This document shows, one piece after another, positions 54,729 through 63,400 of a stretch of 64,000 nucleotides of DNA (the stretch's first letter is position 1; each line of letters starts with the position of its first letter). The notes beneath the pieces are model-generated. The model did no database searches and was not told the DNA's origin. It worked only from the letters and a program-made list of their open reading frames with translations. Both the position numbers and the translations under genes were made by a program. Source of the stretch: Bacillus testis (GTDB taxonomy: Bacteria > Bacillota > Bacilli > Bacillales > DSM-1321); the NCBI RefSeq assembly GCF_001243895.1, contig NZ_LN851186.1, positions 2,319,300 to 2,383,299 of the forward strand, in the 5' to 3' direction.

Positions 54729-55427
54729 ATGTTTAATGAAATTTTTGGGTTGGTTTTTACATTGATCAACTTTTCACTTGTTCTCCTGATTTATCGTTTA
54801 TTCGGTAAAACAGGATTATTTGTGTGGGTTGGCTTTGCGACCGTCCTGGCTAATCTTCAGGTGGTCAAGACGATTGAGATTTTCGGGATGACCGCGACAT
54901 TGGGAAATGCCATGTACGCAAGCGCGTTCCTTGTCACGGATATTATCAATGAACGATACGGAGCGAAAGAAGCCAAGAAAGCTGTATGGATGGGTTTCTT
55001 TACGTTGTTATGCATGACGCTGATCATGCAGATGGTACTGTTGTTCGAACCAGGCAGCAGCGATTTTGCACAGGAACCGATGGAAACGCTATTCGGCTTA
55101 TTGCCTCGTTTGGCTGTCGGAAGTCTAGCCGCATTTTTAGTAAGCCAATTCCTCGATGTACATTTGTTTTCATGGATACGCACAAAATTCCCTACAGACC
55201 GCCAATTTTGGATCCGCAATAACGGCAGCACTCTTATCAGCCAATTCTTTGATACGCTCGTTTTTACATCCATCGCTTTTATCGGGGAGTATCCTATGGA
55301 TGTGTGGATTGAAATCTTTATTACCACTTACTTGCTGAAATTCATCGTTTCCGTACTTGATACGCCATTCGGCTACATCGCGAAACGATTTACATTTAAA
55401 GATGAAACTATGACGAAGGAAGCGTAA
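54729..55427 (+). CDS. ypdP: Queuosine precursor transporter (YpdP, VUT/YhhQ family)
   Basis: A 232-residue six-TM protein of the VUT family that imports preQ1/preQ0 or related queuosine precursors. Signatures: NLQVVKTIEIFGMTATLGNAM, the conserved FLVTDIINERYGAKEAKKAV, LPRLAVGSLAAFLVSQFLDV and NNGSTLISQFFDTLVF. The preQ1 riboswitch covering its SD supports the substrate. A terminator (AAGGAAGC/GCTTCCTT, 55416-55441) overlaps the stop. Confidence 0.93.
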   Translation: MFNEIFGLVFTLINFSLVLLIYRLFGKTGLFVWVGFATVLANLQVVKTIEIFGMTATLGNAMYASAFLVTDIINERYGAKEAKKAVWMGFFTLLCMTLIMQMVLLFEPGSSDFAQEPMETLFGLLPRLAVGSLAAFLVSQFLDVHLFSWIRTKFPTDRQFWIRNNGSTLISQFFDTLVFTSIAFIGEYPMDVWIEIFITTYLLKFIVSVLDTPFGYIAKRFTFKDETMTKEA

Positions 55428-55441
55428 TGCTTCCTTTTTTT
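55416..55441 (+). terminator. Terminator of ypdP
   Basis: AAGGAAGC/GCTTCCTT stem with T7. Confidence 0.85.
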
Positions 55442-55552
55442 GCGAAAATAAGGAGAAACCGATTGGAAACTAACTTTCTTTACCCTTTTAAACGGTTAAA
55501 AATTTAGATATAGTAAAAAGAAAGAAACATACATTGAAAGGAAGAGAATATA

Positions 55553-55960
55553 GTGATTGAAGTATATATAGACGGGGCAAGCGCCGGTAATCCCGGTCCA
55601 AGCGGCGCTGGCATTTTCATGAAGATCGATGGAACGGTCGAACGCTATTCCATTCCGCTCGGCATGATGGATAATCATGAAGCAGAATATTGGGCCCTGA
55701 TTAAAGCGCTTGAAATCTGCTGTAAAAAAAACATCCAGTCCGTTTCCTTTCGCACCGATTCACAAGCGATTTGGTCCGCTATGGAAAAGGAATTCGCCAA
55801 AAATAAAAAATATGCCGATTTACTCGAACAAGCAGTCTCATTGAGCAGGAATATCCCGCTGTTCTTCATCAAATGGATTCCAAGCACTCAAAATAAAAGC
55901 GCCGATGAGCTGGCGCGCCGGGCTATCATTAAAAGTAAAGAAGGGATGCGTAATGAATAA
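55553..55960 (+). CDS. ypdQ: RNase HI-like protein YpdQ
   Basis: A 135-residue RNase H fold: IEVYIDGASAGNPGPSGAGI (Asp), NHEAEYWALIKALEICCKKN (Glu), SFRTDSQAIWSAMEKEF (Asp) and IPSTQNKSADELARRA (Asp). Catalytic positions are kept although B. subtilis YpdQ is reported as weak or inactive. GTG start with AAAGGAAGAG. Its end overlaps the following transporter start by 8 nt, implying coupling. Confidence 0.9.
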   Translation: MIEVYIDGASAGNPGPSGAGIFMKIDGTVERYSIPLGMMDNHEAEYWALIKALEICCKKNIQSVSFRTDSQAIWSAMEKEFAKNKKYADLLEQAVSLSRNIPLFFIKWIPSTQNKSADELARRAIIKSKEGMRNE

Positions 55961-56879
55961 ATCCGTAACTGCCGACCTATCCTTGTTGGCGGTGGTATTT
56001 GTATGGGGGGCGACATTTGTAGTCGTCCAGGACGCTATCTCTTTTTTGGCCCCATTCAGCTTTAACAGTATCCGATTCTTCCTTGCATTCTTGGCATTGT
56101 TTCTTTTTTATCTCTTTTTTACGGACAAAAAGAAAAGCCACTTTACAAGAAAAAGCGTTACTTCAGGTATCATCCTGGGATTCTGGCTTTGTCTTGGCTA
56201 TGGCCTGCAGACGCTTGGCTTGCTCTATACCACCCCTGCCAAGGCCGGCTTCATTACCGGTTTAAGCGTAGTTCTTGTTCCGCTCCTTTCTTTCTTCTTG
56301 TTAAAACAACGTTTAAACAAAAATATGATGATCGGGGTAGCTAGCGCAACGATCGGCCTTTATATGATCACTGCGCTGCAGGCATCTTCGTTCGGCATGG
56401 GTGATTTTCTCGTACTGCTCAGCGCAATCAGTTTTGCGATGCACATCATTACGACCGGAAAATATGCTAGACACTGTAGTGCTCTTCCTTTAACGCTGGT
56501 CCAAATCGGAACCGTCTCTGCCCTTTCCTTTATTTGCAGCCTGCTTTTCGAACATCCGAAAACCCAGTTCCAACTGGATATTCTGCTGAAAAAAGAAGTA
56601 GTCTTTGCCTTATTGATCACGGCGATCTTCGCTACAGCCTTTGCTTTTTTGGCGCAGACGTATTTCCAAGCATATACCACAGCCGCCAGGGTTGCCCTTA
56701 TCTTTTCACTGGAACCCGTCTTCGCTGCGTTGACATCATTCATCATGATCGGCGAAACATTCACAATCAGCATGGTTGTGGGCTGTTGCTTGATTTTTGC
56801 TGGTATCATCGCAGCCGAAATCCCTGTGAAAAAGAAAGAAGAGATGCCGGATGAAGAAATAATGGAGGAAGTTAGTTAA
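55953..56879 (+). CDS. EamA/DMT-family transporter
   Basis: A 308-residue ten-TM DMT permease: LLAVVFVWGATFVVVQDAIS, FTGLSVVLVPLLSFFLLKQR-type first repeat end, and RVALIFSLEPVFAALTSFIM in the second repeat. The C-tail is cytosolic and acidic (KKKEEMPDEEIMEEVS). Substrate unknown. Start overlaps ypdQ. An imperfect GGCCAATGC/GCATTGGCC pairing follows. Confidence 0.9.
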   Translation: MNKSVTADLSLLAVVFVWGATFVVVQDAISFLAPFSFNSIRFFLAFLALFLFYLFFTDKKKSHFTRKSVTSGIILGFWLCLGYGLQTLGLLYTTPAKAGFITGLSVVLVPLLSFFLLKQRLNKNMMIGVASATIGLYMITALQASSFGMGDFLVLLSAISFAMHIITTGKYARHCSALPLTLVQIGTVSALSFICSLLFEHPKTQFQLDILLKKEVVFALLITAIFATAFAFLAQTYFQAYTTAARVALIFSLEPVFAALTSFIMIGETFTISMVVGCCLIFAGIIAAEIPVKKKEEMPDEEIMEEVS

Positions 56880-57086
56880 TGAAGTGCATGCATTCGGCTT
56901 TTACGGGCCAATGCGTGCACGCTCCAAATCAACCTCCTTGCATTGGCCAGCCTAACGACAACATAAAAAATAACCCCGATCCCCTGCGGCGTTATTTGTG
57001 GTTTAGGTATATCCAAGAACGAAATACATTTATAAATAATATTCATCTTAGGCTCTTGCATGGCCATTTACGGCTACCTTCCATGC

Positions 57087-57350
57087 TTATACAAGCAAAT
57101 TGTATGATTCCGCAAATCTGAAAGCCGCTCTTCGGGTCGTGATCCCTTCTTTTTTCAGACCTTCCAATAACGAAACATAGAAACTGCCATCAAATGTTTT
57201 TTGCGCCTTCAATGTAATTTCAATGGCTGTATTGACTACTAAATCACTGGAACCGGTCAATTCCTTGCCAAAATAAATGAAACCTAAGGCATCCTCTCCA
57301 AAAGAAAACCCCTTATAGCTAAGCTTTTCAATATACTGATCTACAGTCAT
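57087..57350 (-). CDS. DUF6123-like small protein
   Basis: An 87-residue soluble protein MTVDQYIEKLSYKGFSFGED, LGFIYFGKELTGSSDLVVNT, LLEGLKKEGITTRRAAFRFA. It resembles a Bacillus family of unknown function that I recall as DUF6123. AAAGGG lies about 13 nt before ATG 57350; a longer reading has no better start. Confidence 0.65.
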   Translation of the reverse strand: MTVDQYIEKLSYKGFSFGEDALGFIYFGKELTGSSDLVVNTAIEITLKAQKTFDGSFYVSLLEGLKKEGITTRRAAFRFAESYNLLV

Positions 57351-57559
57351 CCTTAAGCGACAACCCTTTCGACAAAGTTCGTTTTCTATCACCATCTTAT
57401 CGTAAAATGATTCAAAATACTATGTTTTTCTGTATGTTTCGTCATTCTGAATGTAGCTTATATCACTATTTGCATTCACGGCTTTCCGCCTATTTTTATG
57501 CTAAAACCCATGCGAAATAAGGGCGATTCTACAGCCAAGAAAACCGCCCTATCTTCCCA

Positions 57560-57742
57560 TTATTTTTCCTTCATGAATGTATAATACACAGCTGTCGTGG
57601 TTCCGTTAAATTGTTCTGCGAAGGAAGTAACCATTTTCCATCCCGCTTCCCCATATTCATTCAATAAAGCATCGTTATCGATTGTTGTTTTAAAAAAACC
57701 TTTACTTTCAATTTTAATTGTTTTGTATTCATATGTATTCAT
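57560..57742 (-). CDS. DUF4177 protein
   Basis: A 60-residue protein MNTYEYKTIKIESKGFFKTT, LLNEYGEAGWKMVTSFAEQF, the standard DUF4177 pattern (short beta-alpha-beta with an E-GWE/K motif). Function unknown. GGGGGGA precedes ATG 57742. Confidence 0.85.
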   Translation of the reverse strand: MNTYEYKTIKIESKGFFKTTIDNDALLNEYGEAGWKMVTSFAEQFNGTTTAVYYTFMKEK

Positions 57743-57893
57743 TCTTGATTCCCCCCTTCTTTGTATACGATTAAATAATGAAAAAGTTTCCAATGCCTCA
57801 TAATCGCTGCCAAAACTCATTATAGCGGCTCAATTACATATAGTGTAAAAAATCTATTTTTGTTAATATATGGGTATAAAGTGAGGTGGAAAA

Positions 57894-58340
57894 ATGGTAA
57901 GGAAAACACAAGCAACCGCAATCGTCAGGATAATGCGCGCCATAGCAATAGCGGCTTTGCTCATTCTAGTTACTTATTGGTGGACTTACAATCAGCAAGA
58001 AAAAGAAAAGGATAAAATTTGGTTAGAATATGTACAAGAACGAAATGAATTAACAGGCATGTTAACAAAAGAGAAACTTGATCAGCGCCATAACGGCCTT
58101 CTTGGCAAAAAACCAAACATGAAAATAATCGTAAGGACAATGGATATGATGGTGCATCAAAAGGTGGACACAAACCGTGGATATGGAGCATTTGTGATGG
58201 ATCAGGCTAATATAGAACTGATTCTACGAGTCATCCGCCTTGAAAATCCTCCCTTTAAAGAAGAATTGCTACAAATAGCGGAGAGATGGAAAAAGGGAGA
58301 TTTTAGCCAATCTGTCGAAGATCATAATTCACTTACCTGA
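57894..58340 (+). CDS. Membrane-anchored DUF6241-like protein
   Basis: A 148-residue protein with one N-terminal TM helix (AIAIAALLILVTYWWTY) and an extracellular domain with MDMMVHQKVDTNRGYGAFVM and the closing AERWKKGDFSQSVEDHN. The ending resembles DUF6241. No known role. It converges with ypcP on a shared terminator. Confidence 0.7.
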   Translation: MVRKTQATAIVRIMRAIAIAALLILVTYWWTYNQQEKEKDKIWLEYVQERNELTGMLTKEKLDQRHNGLLGKKPNMKIIVRTMDMMVHQKVDTNRGYGAFVMDQANIELILRVIRLENPPFKEELLQIAERWKKGDFSQSVEDHNSLT

Positions 58341-58445
58341 ATTATCCAAAATAAAGACGATAAAGCCACTAGATTACTTAACCTCCAGGAGGAACTTGCT
58401 TTCGTTTCATCTGAAATAAGCAGTCGGGCACAATAATTTAGACAT

Positions 58446-58475
58446 AAAAAGAGGCTGCAAAAGGCAGCCTTTTTC
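58446..58475. terminator. Bidirectional terminator
   Basis: AGGCTGC/GCAGCCT stem with A and T runs. Confidence 0.85.
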
Positions 58476-58482
58476 TCTTGCT

Positions 58483-59355
58483 TTATGAAAAGCGGCGGTA
58501 TAAGGTTTTTAACTCATGCTCACGAACCATATCCGCGACTTTATTGTGGTCGAACATAAAAATAGAGTCATCCAACGGACACTGAAGCGGAATATCGCAT
58601 TTGATGGTAGCCAGTTCACGTGACATATGAAGCATCTCAAGCGAGTTTTCAAATTTCGTCCGTTGGGCCTTTGTTAACTGATCCAAGTTTTCCAGGATGC
58701 CTTCGACGCTCTGGTATTGCTGCAACAGTTTAATGGCCGTTTTCTCTCCGATCCCTTTCACTCCCGGATAATTATCCGCTGAATCACCCATCATTCCCTT
58801 GAGATCAATCATCTGTCTAGGCGTAATTCCCTTCCATTCGAAAAAGGTTTCTTCGTTATGGACTTCATAATTGCCATAGCCCTTTTTCAGCAGAATAACG
58901 GAAATATCCGGATCAATCAATTGAAGGAAGTCCTGGTCACCCGTTAAAATGCTGATCTGGAAATCCTGGCTTTGCGAACGGGCCAATGTACCGATGCAAT
59001 CATCGGCTTCAAAGCCTGCAATTCCGAGATTGGGGATGTCGAATGCCGCCACGGCTTCCTTAGCGAGATCAAATTGCGGTATCATTTCCACTGGAGGCTT
59101 GCTGCGATTTGCTTTATAGTCTTTAAACATCTCTGTGCGGAATGTTTTGCTGCCCATATCCCAACATACAACCAAATGGTCCGGCTGGAATTGATCTGCT
59201 GCCAGCAATAAATGCTTAAGTAGCCCTTGGACACCATTCGTCGGTAGTCCCTTAGAATTAACCATGAACTGCCCGGACATGGCTGTCGCATAAAAAGCAC
59301 GGAACAACAGCGCCATGCCATCTACTATCATAAAAGACGGTTTATCTGTTTTCAT
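58483..59355 (-). CDS. ypcP: 5'-3' exonuclease YpcP (FEN family)
   Basis: A 290-residue stand-alone homologue of the Pol I 5' nuclease domain. Metal-binding acids: FMIVDGMALLFRAF, VVCWDMG, IAGFEADDCIGTLA, LTGDQDFLQL and GDSADNYPGVKGIGEKTA, followed by the helix-hairpin-helix. It removes flaps or RNA primers at the fork. ATG 59355 and TTG 59358 are both possible; AGGTGA precedes. Confidence 0.93.
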   Translation of the reverse strand: MKTDKPSFMIVDGMALLFRAFYATAMSGQFMVNSKGLPTNGVQGLLKHLLLAADQFQPDHLVVCWDMGSKTFRTEMFKDYKANRSKPPVEMIPQFDLAKEAVAAFDIPNLGIAGFEADDCIGTLARSQSQDFQISILTGDQDFLQLIDPDISVILLKKGYGNYEVHNEETFFEWKGITPRQMIDLKGMMGDSADNYPGVKGIGEKTAIKLLQQYQSVEGILENLDQLTKAQRTKFENSLEMLHMSRELATIKCDIPLQCPLDDSIFMFDHNKVADMVREHELKTLYRRFS

Positions 59356-59450
59356 CAAAGTCTATTCACCTCTATATTGTTCTATCATAATCTTAACATA
59401 GTTAAAATAGAAGATATATTCCCCAATCTGTTCCTTTTTCCTGCACTTAA

Positions 59451-59485
59451 AAATCCCCAAAAGCGATACATGCTTTTGGGGATTT
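59451..59485 (-). terminator. Terminator of sulfurtransferase gene
   Basis: AAATCCCCAAAAGC/GCTTTTGGGGATTT stem. Confidence 0.88.
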
Positions 59486-59490
59486 AGCGA

Positions 59491-60318
59491 TTAGTTTGTA
59501 GCCACTGGGTTATTCTCATAAGATACCCAGTCACTGTAGCTGCCGATATATACTTTTACGTTCGGGAACCCTGCTTGCTTCAGTGCCAAATAATTAGGGG
59601 AAGCCGTGACTCCTGAACCACAATAAACGATGATTTTCTTATTGGGATCCAGCTCTTTGAAGCGTGCCTTCATCCGGTCCCCATCCAAAAATTGACGATC
59701 CTCCAAACCATCCGTCCACGGGTAATTGACCGCACCTGGTATATGGCCGGCTTTCTTATCGATCGGCTCTTCTAGTCCTTCATATCTGCGTCTATCCCTG
59801 GAATCAACGAGCACTTTTTCCTTACTCCCTTTTTCCGATAGTTCCTTCACTTCCTCATAGGAAGCCAACAACGTCTCTTGGATATTCACCTGGAAGTTCG
59901 TCGGTTCTGGCTTATAGGCTGATTGTTCCACGGGCAGTTGGTTTTCGATCCATTGTGAGAAGCCGCCGTTTAATACATATGACTCTTTATGACCCAGATA
60001 ATGCATCATCCACACAAATCGAGATGCGTATGAGCATTCTCCATCATCGTATGCGACCAGAATCAAATCATTGCTAATGCCTGCTTTTTCTAGCTTTGCC
60101 GCAAATTCATCCACATCGGGGAGCGGGTGGCGCCCGCCATGTTCTCGTACTTCCCCGGAAATGTCTTTTTCCAGATCAAAGAAAACAGCACCCGGTATAT
60201 GGCTCTTTTCAAAGGCTTTCCGTCCGTAGAGCGGGTCGTTTAATTTGAAGCGGCAATCAATAATCCGTATCCGGCTATCAGACAGATGATTAGTTAGCCA
60301 TTCGGCCGTTTTGATCAT
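59491..60318 (-). CDS. Two-domain sulfurtransferase (rhodanese/MST type)
   Basis: A 275-residue enzyme with two rhodanese domains. The first (about 1-130; KSHIPGAVFFDLEKDIS) is inactive, the second has the active loop IVYCGSGVTAS with the persulfide-forming Cys; GAVNYPWTDGL and CSYASRFVWMM are family landmarks. CGSGVTA favours 3-mercaptopyruvate over thiosulfate. ATG 60318 has AAAGGAG 9 nt upstream. Confidence 0.92.
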   Translation of the reverse strand: MIKTAEWLTNHLSDSRIRIIDCRFKLNDPLYGRKAFEKSHIPGAVFFDLEKDISGEVREHGGRHPLPDVDEFAAKLEKAGISNDLILVAYDDGECSYASRFVWMMHYLGHKESYVLNGGFSQWIENQLPVEQSAYKPEPTNFQVNIQETLLASYEEVKELSEKGSKEKVLVDSRDRRRYEGLEEPIDKKAGHIPGAVNYPWTDGLEDRQFLDGDRMKARFKELDPNKKIIVYCGSGVTASPNYLALKQAGFPNVKVYIGSYSDWVSYENNPVATN

Positions 60319-60354
60319 GTTCACACTCTCCTTTCATTTGTTGCTCCATTTATC

Positions 60355-60495
60355 CCGTTCAAACTAGCGCTAATCCCACAAATGCATAAAGATGAAGGAA
60401 TATAAATGGAGAGATCAAGCACCAGTAAGAACGATGGATGCTGCAGCTAATATTGTTGTGGGAAATGAAAACCCCGCCAAACAAAGCGTGCTTTA
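60355..60495 (+). repeat. Dispersed intergenic repeat, copy K
   Basis: CGTTCAAACTAGCGCTAATC at the start, CACCAGTAAGAACGATGG in the middle, and the end CAAAGCGTGCTTTA, whose TTA is the dynA stop on the minus strand. Confidence 0.65.
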
Positions 60496-63400
60496 TGAAA
60501 GCAGTTGGACTAATGTTTTTTCTTTTGTTAATAGTTCTTCCGTGTTTGTTTGGCTGCCGAGCGCCGCCTGATAGCTTTCCCAAACCTCCTCGATTAAATG
60601 GAGCGTTTGTTTTTTCAAAGCATCCAGTTCTGAGAGCAAATGATGGTTATAGACGCCCTTGGCTACCAATCCTTGTTCTTCAAGGTATTCTTGGGCAGGG
60701 TGCCGCAATGCCTGTTGCAGCAGTTCGGCCATTTTTTGTTTTTCGTTTTTCTCAAAAAATGATTTCGGATTTCTAAATAGCGCCAGCTCTTTCTTGAAAT
60801 CAGCGGAGGAAAGGGATGCAAATGCTTTCCCGTAGTCCGGGACTTCATATGACTGTATACGGAACTCCCCCAATTGTACCGCTTTCCATGTTTTGTTGAG
60901 CAAATGCTGATATTGCTGTTGCTTTTCTGCAATCAATTTCGCGATAAAACGCTCCAAGCGTAAAGAAGTGGCCCGCATTTCTTGCTCCAAATCGAAGCCG
61001 ACACTATCAATCAGTTCCCGTAATGCCTTGCGGAGCGCCTGCTTCAAATCCCTGCCATCATCCTGCAAAACAGCTGGATTGAAAGATTCCTTGAAGAAAT
61101 CATTATAGCGGAGAAACACGCGCTGGAAGATATAGTATTGCAACTCGTCGCTTTCTTTCGCCAATTTGCTTTCCTCTACTTCAGTCGGCATCTGTTCAAT
61201 GCTAGATGCCAAATCAGTGTACTCTTCCTTCACTTCCTGAAGCCGCTTGGCCTTTTCCTCTTCCGAAGACGTCGCTGTGACAATCAGTTCATGAAGCATA
61301 TCGGCGGCGCGTTTAATAGCTGACCGTGCCGAACTGCACGCAAGCTCTATTAATTCATGCTGGATAAAATGATTGAAAGCCTGCTGGAAACGAGGCATGC
61401 CGCTATCTTCAAGAAAAGCGTGCTCCATGGCGGCATCTTCGCTGTGAAGTTCGCGCAAGGCTTCTTTGCTCGAAATCGGGAACAGGCGCGGGAACCGGAT
61501 ACCGAAGCTTTCCAATTGCTGCCTGATATATCCTGTTACATCATCCAATTCCTCTTGCGTTTGAGCCAAGTCAATCGCATTGCACAGGAAGAACATTTTA
61601 TCCATGGCAAACGAATCTTTTACCCGGCCCAGTTGAATAAGGAACTCCCTATCACTTTTGGCAAAAGGGTGGTTATAGTATGTGACGAATAAAATCGCAT
61701 CGCTGTTCTTGATATAATGGAAAGCCGCATTCGTATGTCTGGCATTGATAGAATCCGCCCCAGGTGTATCAACTAGAACAATGCCTTTTTGTGTCATCGG
61801 GCAATCATAGTACAAAACAATCTCATTCACAAAGCAAGATTTTGATTCTTCCGCTGCAAAAGCGGTGTATTCCTCGTAATCAACTATAAATGTTGAGCCA
61901 AGTTTCTGCTTGTAGGCTTCATATCCGGTTGAGAAAGCTTTAAGGAACGATAAATGCGCCTTTTCCCTGCCATCCCCTTTAAACGAGTCCATCTCCAAAG
62001 AAGCAGAAAAAACAAACGCATCCTCTAAATCGGCCGGAGAGTAGTCAAGGGCATTACAAGCCAGCTTGACATCCGCAAGCAGCATTTCACGGCTTTTCAT
62101 CTCAATTCGGGCAGTCCGGTGCTCTGCTTCATCGCTTGAATGCATAATTTTATTAATGACCGCAGTTGTCGGATTCGGCGATACAGGCAGGATCTTTTCC
62201 CCCAGCAACGCATTGGCGAAGGAAGATTTCCCTGCACTGAAAGCACCAAATAAAGCAATCGTATAATATTGGTTGTCCATACGCTCTGCTTTTTCTTTCA
62301 TTTCCTCAACAAGGGTGGCAAAACCGGCCGTATTCTCCAGGTCCTCTGCCGCCTGCTTGAGCTTCATACTCCAGTGCGTTAGCGACTCTCCGCGGGAGCC
62401 GGCCATTTCCGCTTCTATTGCCATAGGCTGATTCGCTGTGGCTTCCCTGTCAATGGGTTGATCGTCTTCTTCCGGTAATGGCATTGAAATACACATAGCT
62501 TCTTCTTCCGCTTTAAAAGCCTCCATTAATCCGGCAGTCTCCTGATCGGACGCCACTCGTTTGTTGTCAATAATGAATTGGAGCCCTTCCTGTATCACCC
62601 GATATTCTTCATCCAATTTCCCTACAGCCAAAAGAGCTTCCTGCAGGCGCCGGAAATGGCGGACAAGCCCATCCAGCTCAGACACTTCCTCGCTAAGCTG
62701 TTGCAGGGAGGTCTGCTTCACCTCTTCCAAAAAAAGAAGCATCTGGCTTTTTGCCTTTTTCTTGATGATATCCCCGACCTGCTCACTATACCTAAGTACA
62801 TATTGGCCGGTAATATCTCCTTGATTGGCGACCAGCTGTTTGAGTTCATCCATATCCACTTCAATCGAAATGTTTTGCGCAGCGTTTTCCAATGAGGTAG
62901 ACTCCACATTTGCTTGGGCAAGGGCCTTTCCGGCGAACTCGCGCAAATGCCAGACCAATTGTGTCTTTATTCTTTCCTCCAACTCATCCCGCAGTGCATC
63001 TTCCCGCTTCGTTCTTTCAGTGTCTGTTTTGCCTTTCGTGAAGAACATCCCGATTTTGAAGTTTTTTTGCCGAGATTCCAGATAGTCCTTGATCAACTGG
63101 CGGCTATCCGCGGATAGCAAATATGCATTCTTCAAGAGTTCATTCAAAGCCTCGATTGACTTTAATCGTTTTTGCTCTGGCAAAGATTGCAGTTCATGAA
63201 GCTGGCTTTCATATCTGGCTAACTCCTGCGGTATGGTCTCCCGCCGCTTTTCATCGAAATCCCTTAACAAATGTTCCGCCTGGCTTCGTTCGCCTTCCTG
63301 CTGTTCATATACAAAAGCCAGATGCTCTTTGGCCAGCTGGGCGGCCGAACGGAGAACCGATTCATCCAGGTGGCCCCGTTCATACTCAATCTTTTCATGG

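Noticed and set aside
56879-57121. Short frames on both strands after the EamA gene
   Set aside because: No SD and no pattern; the region mainly holds imperfect inverted repeats.
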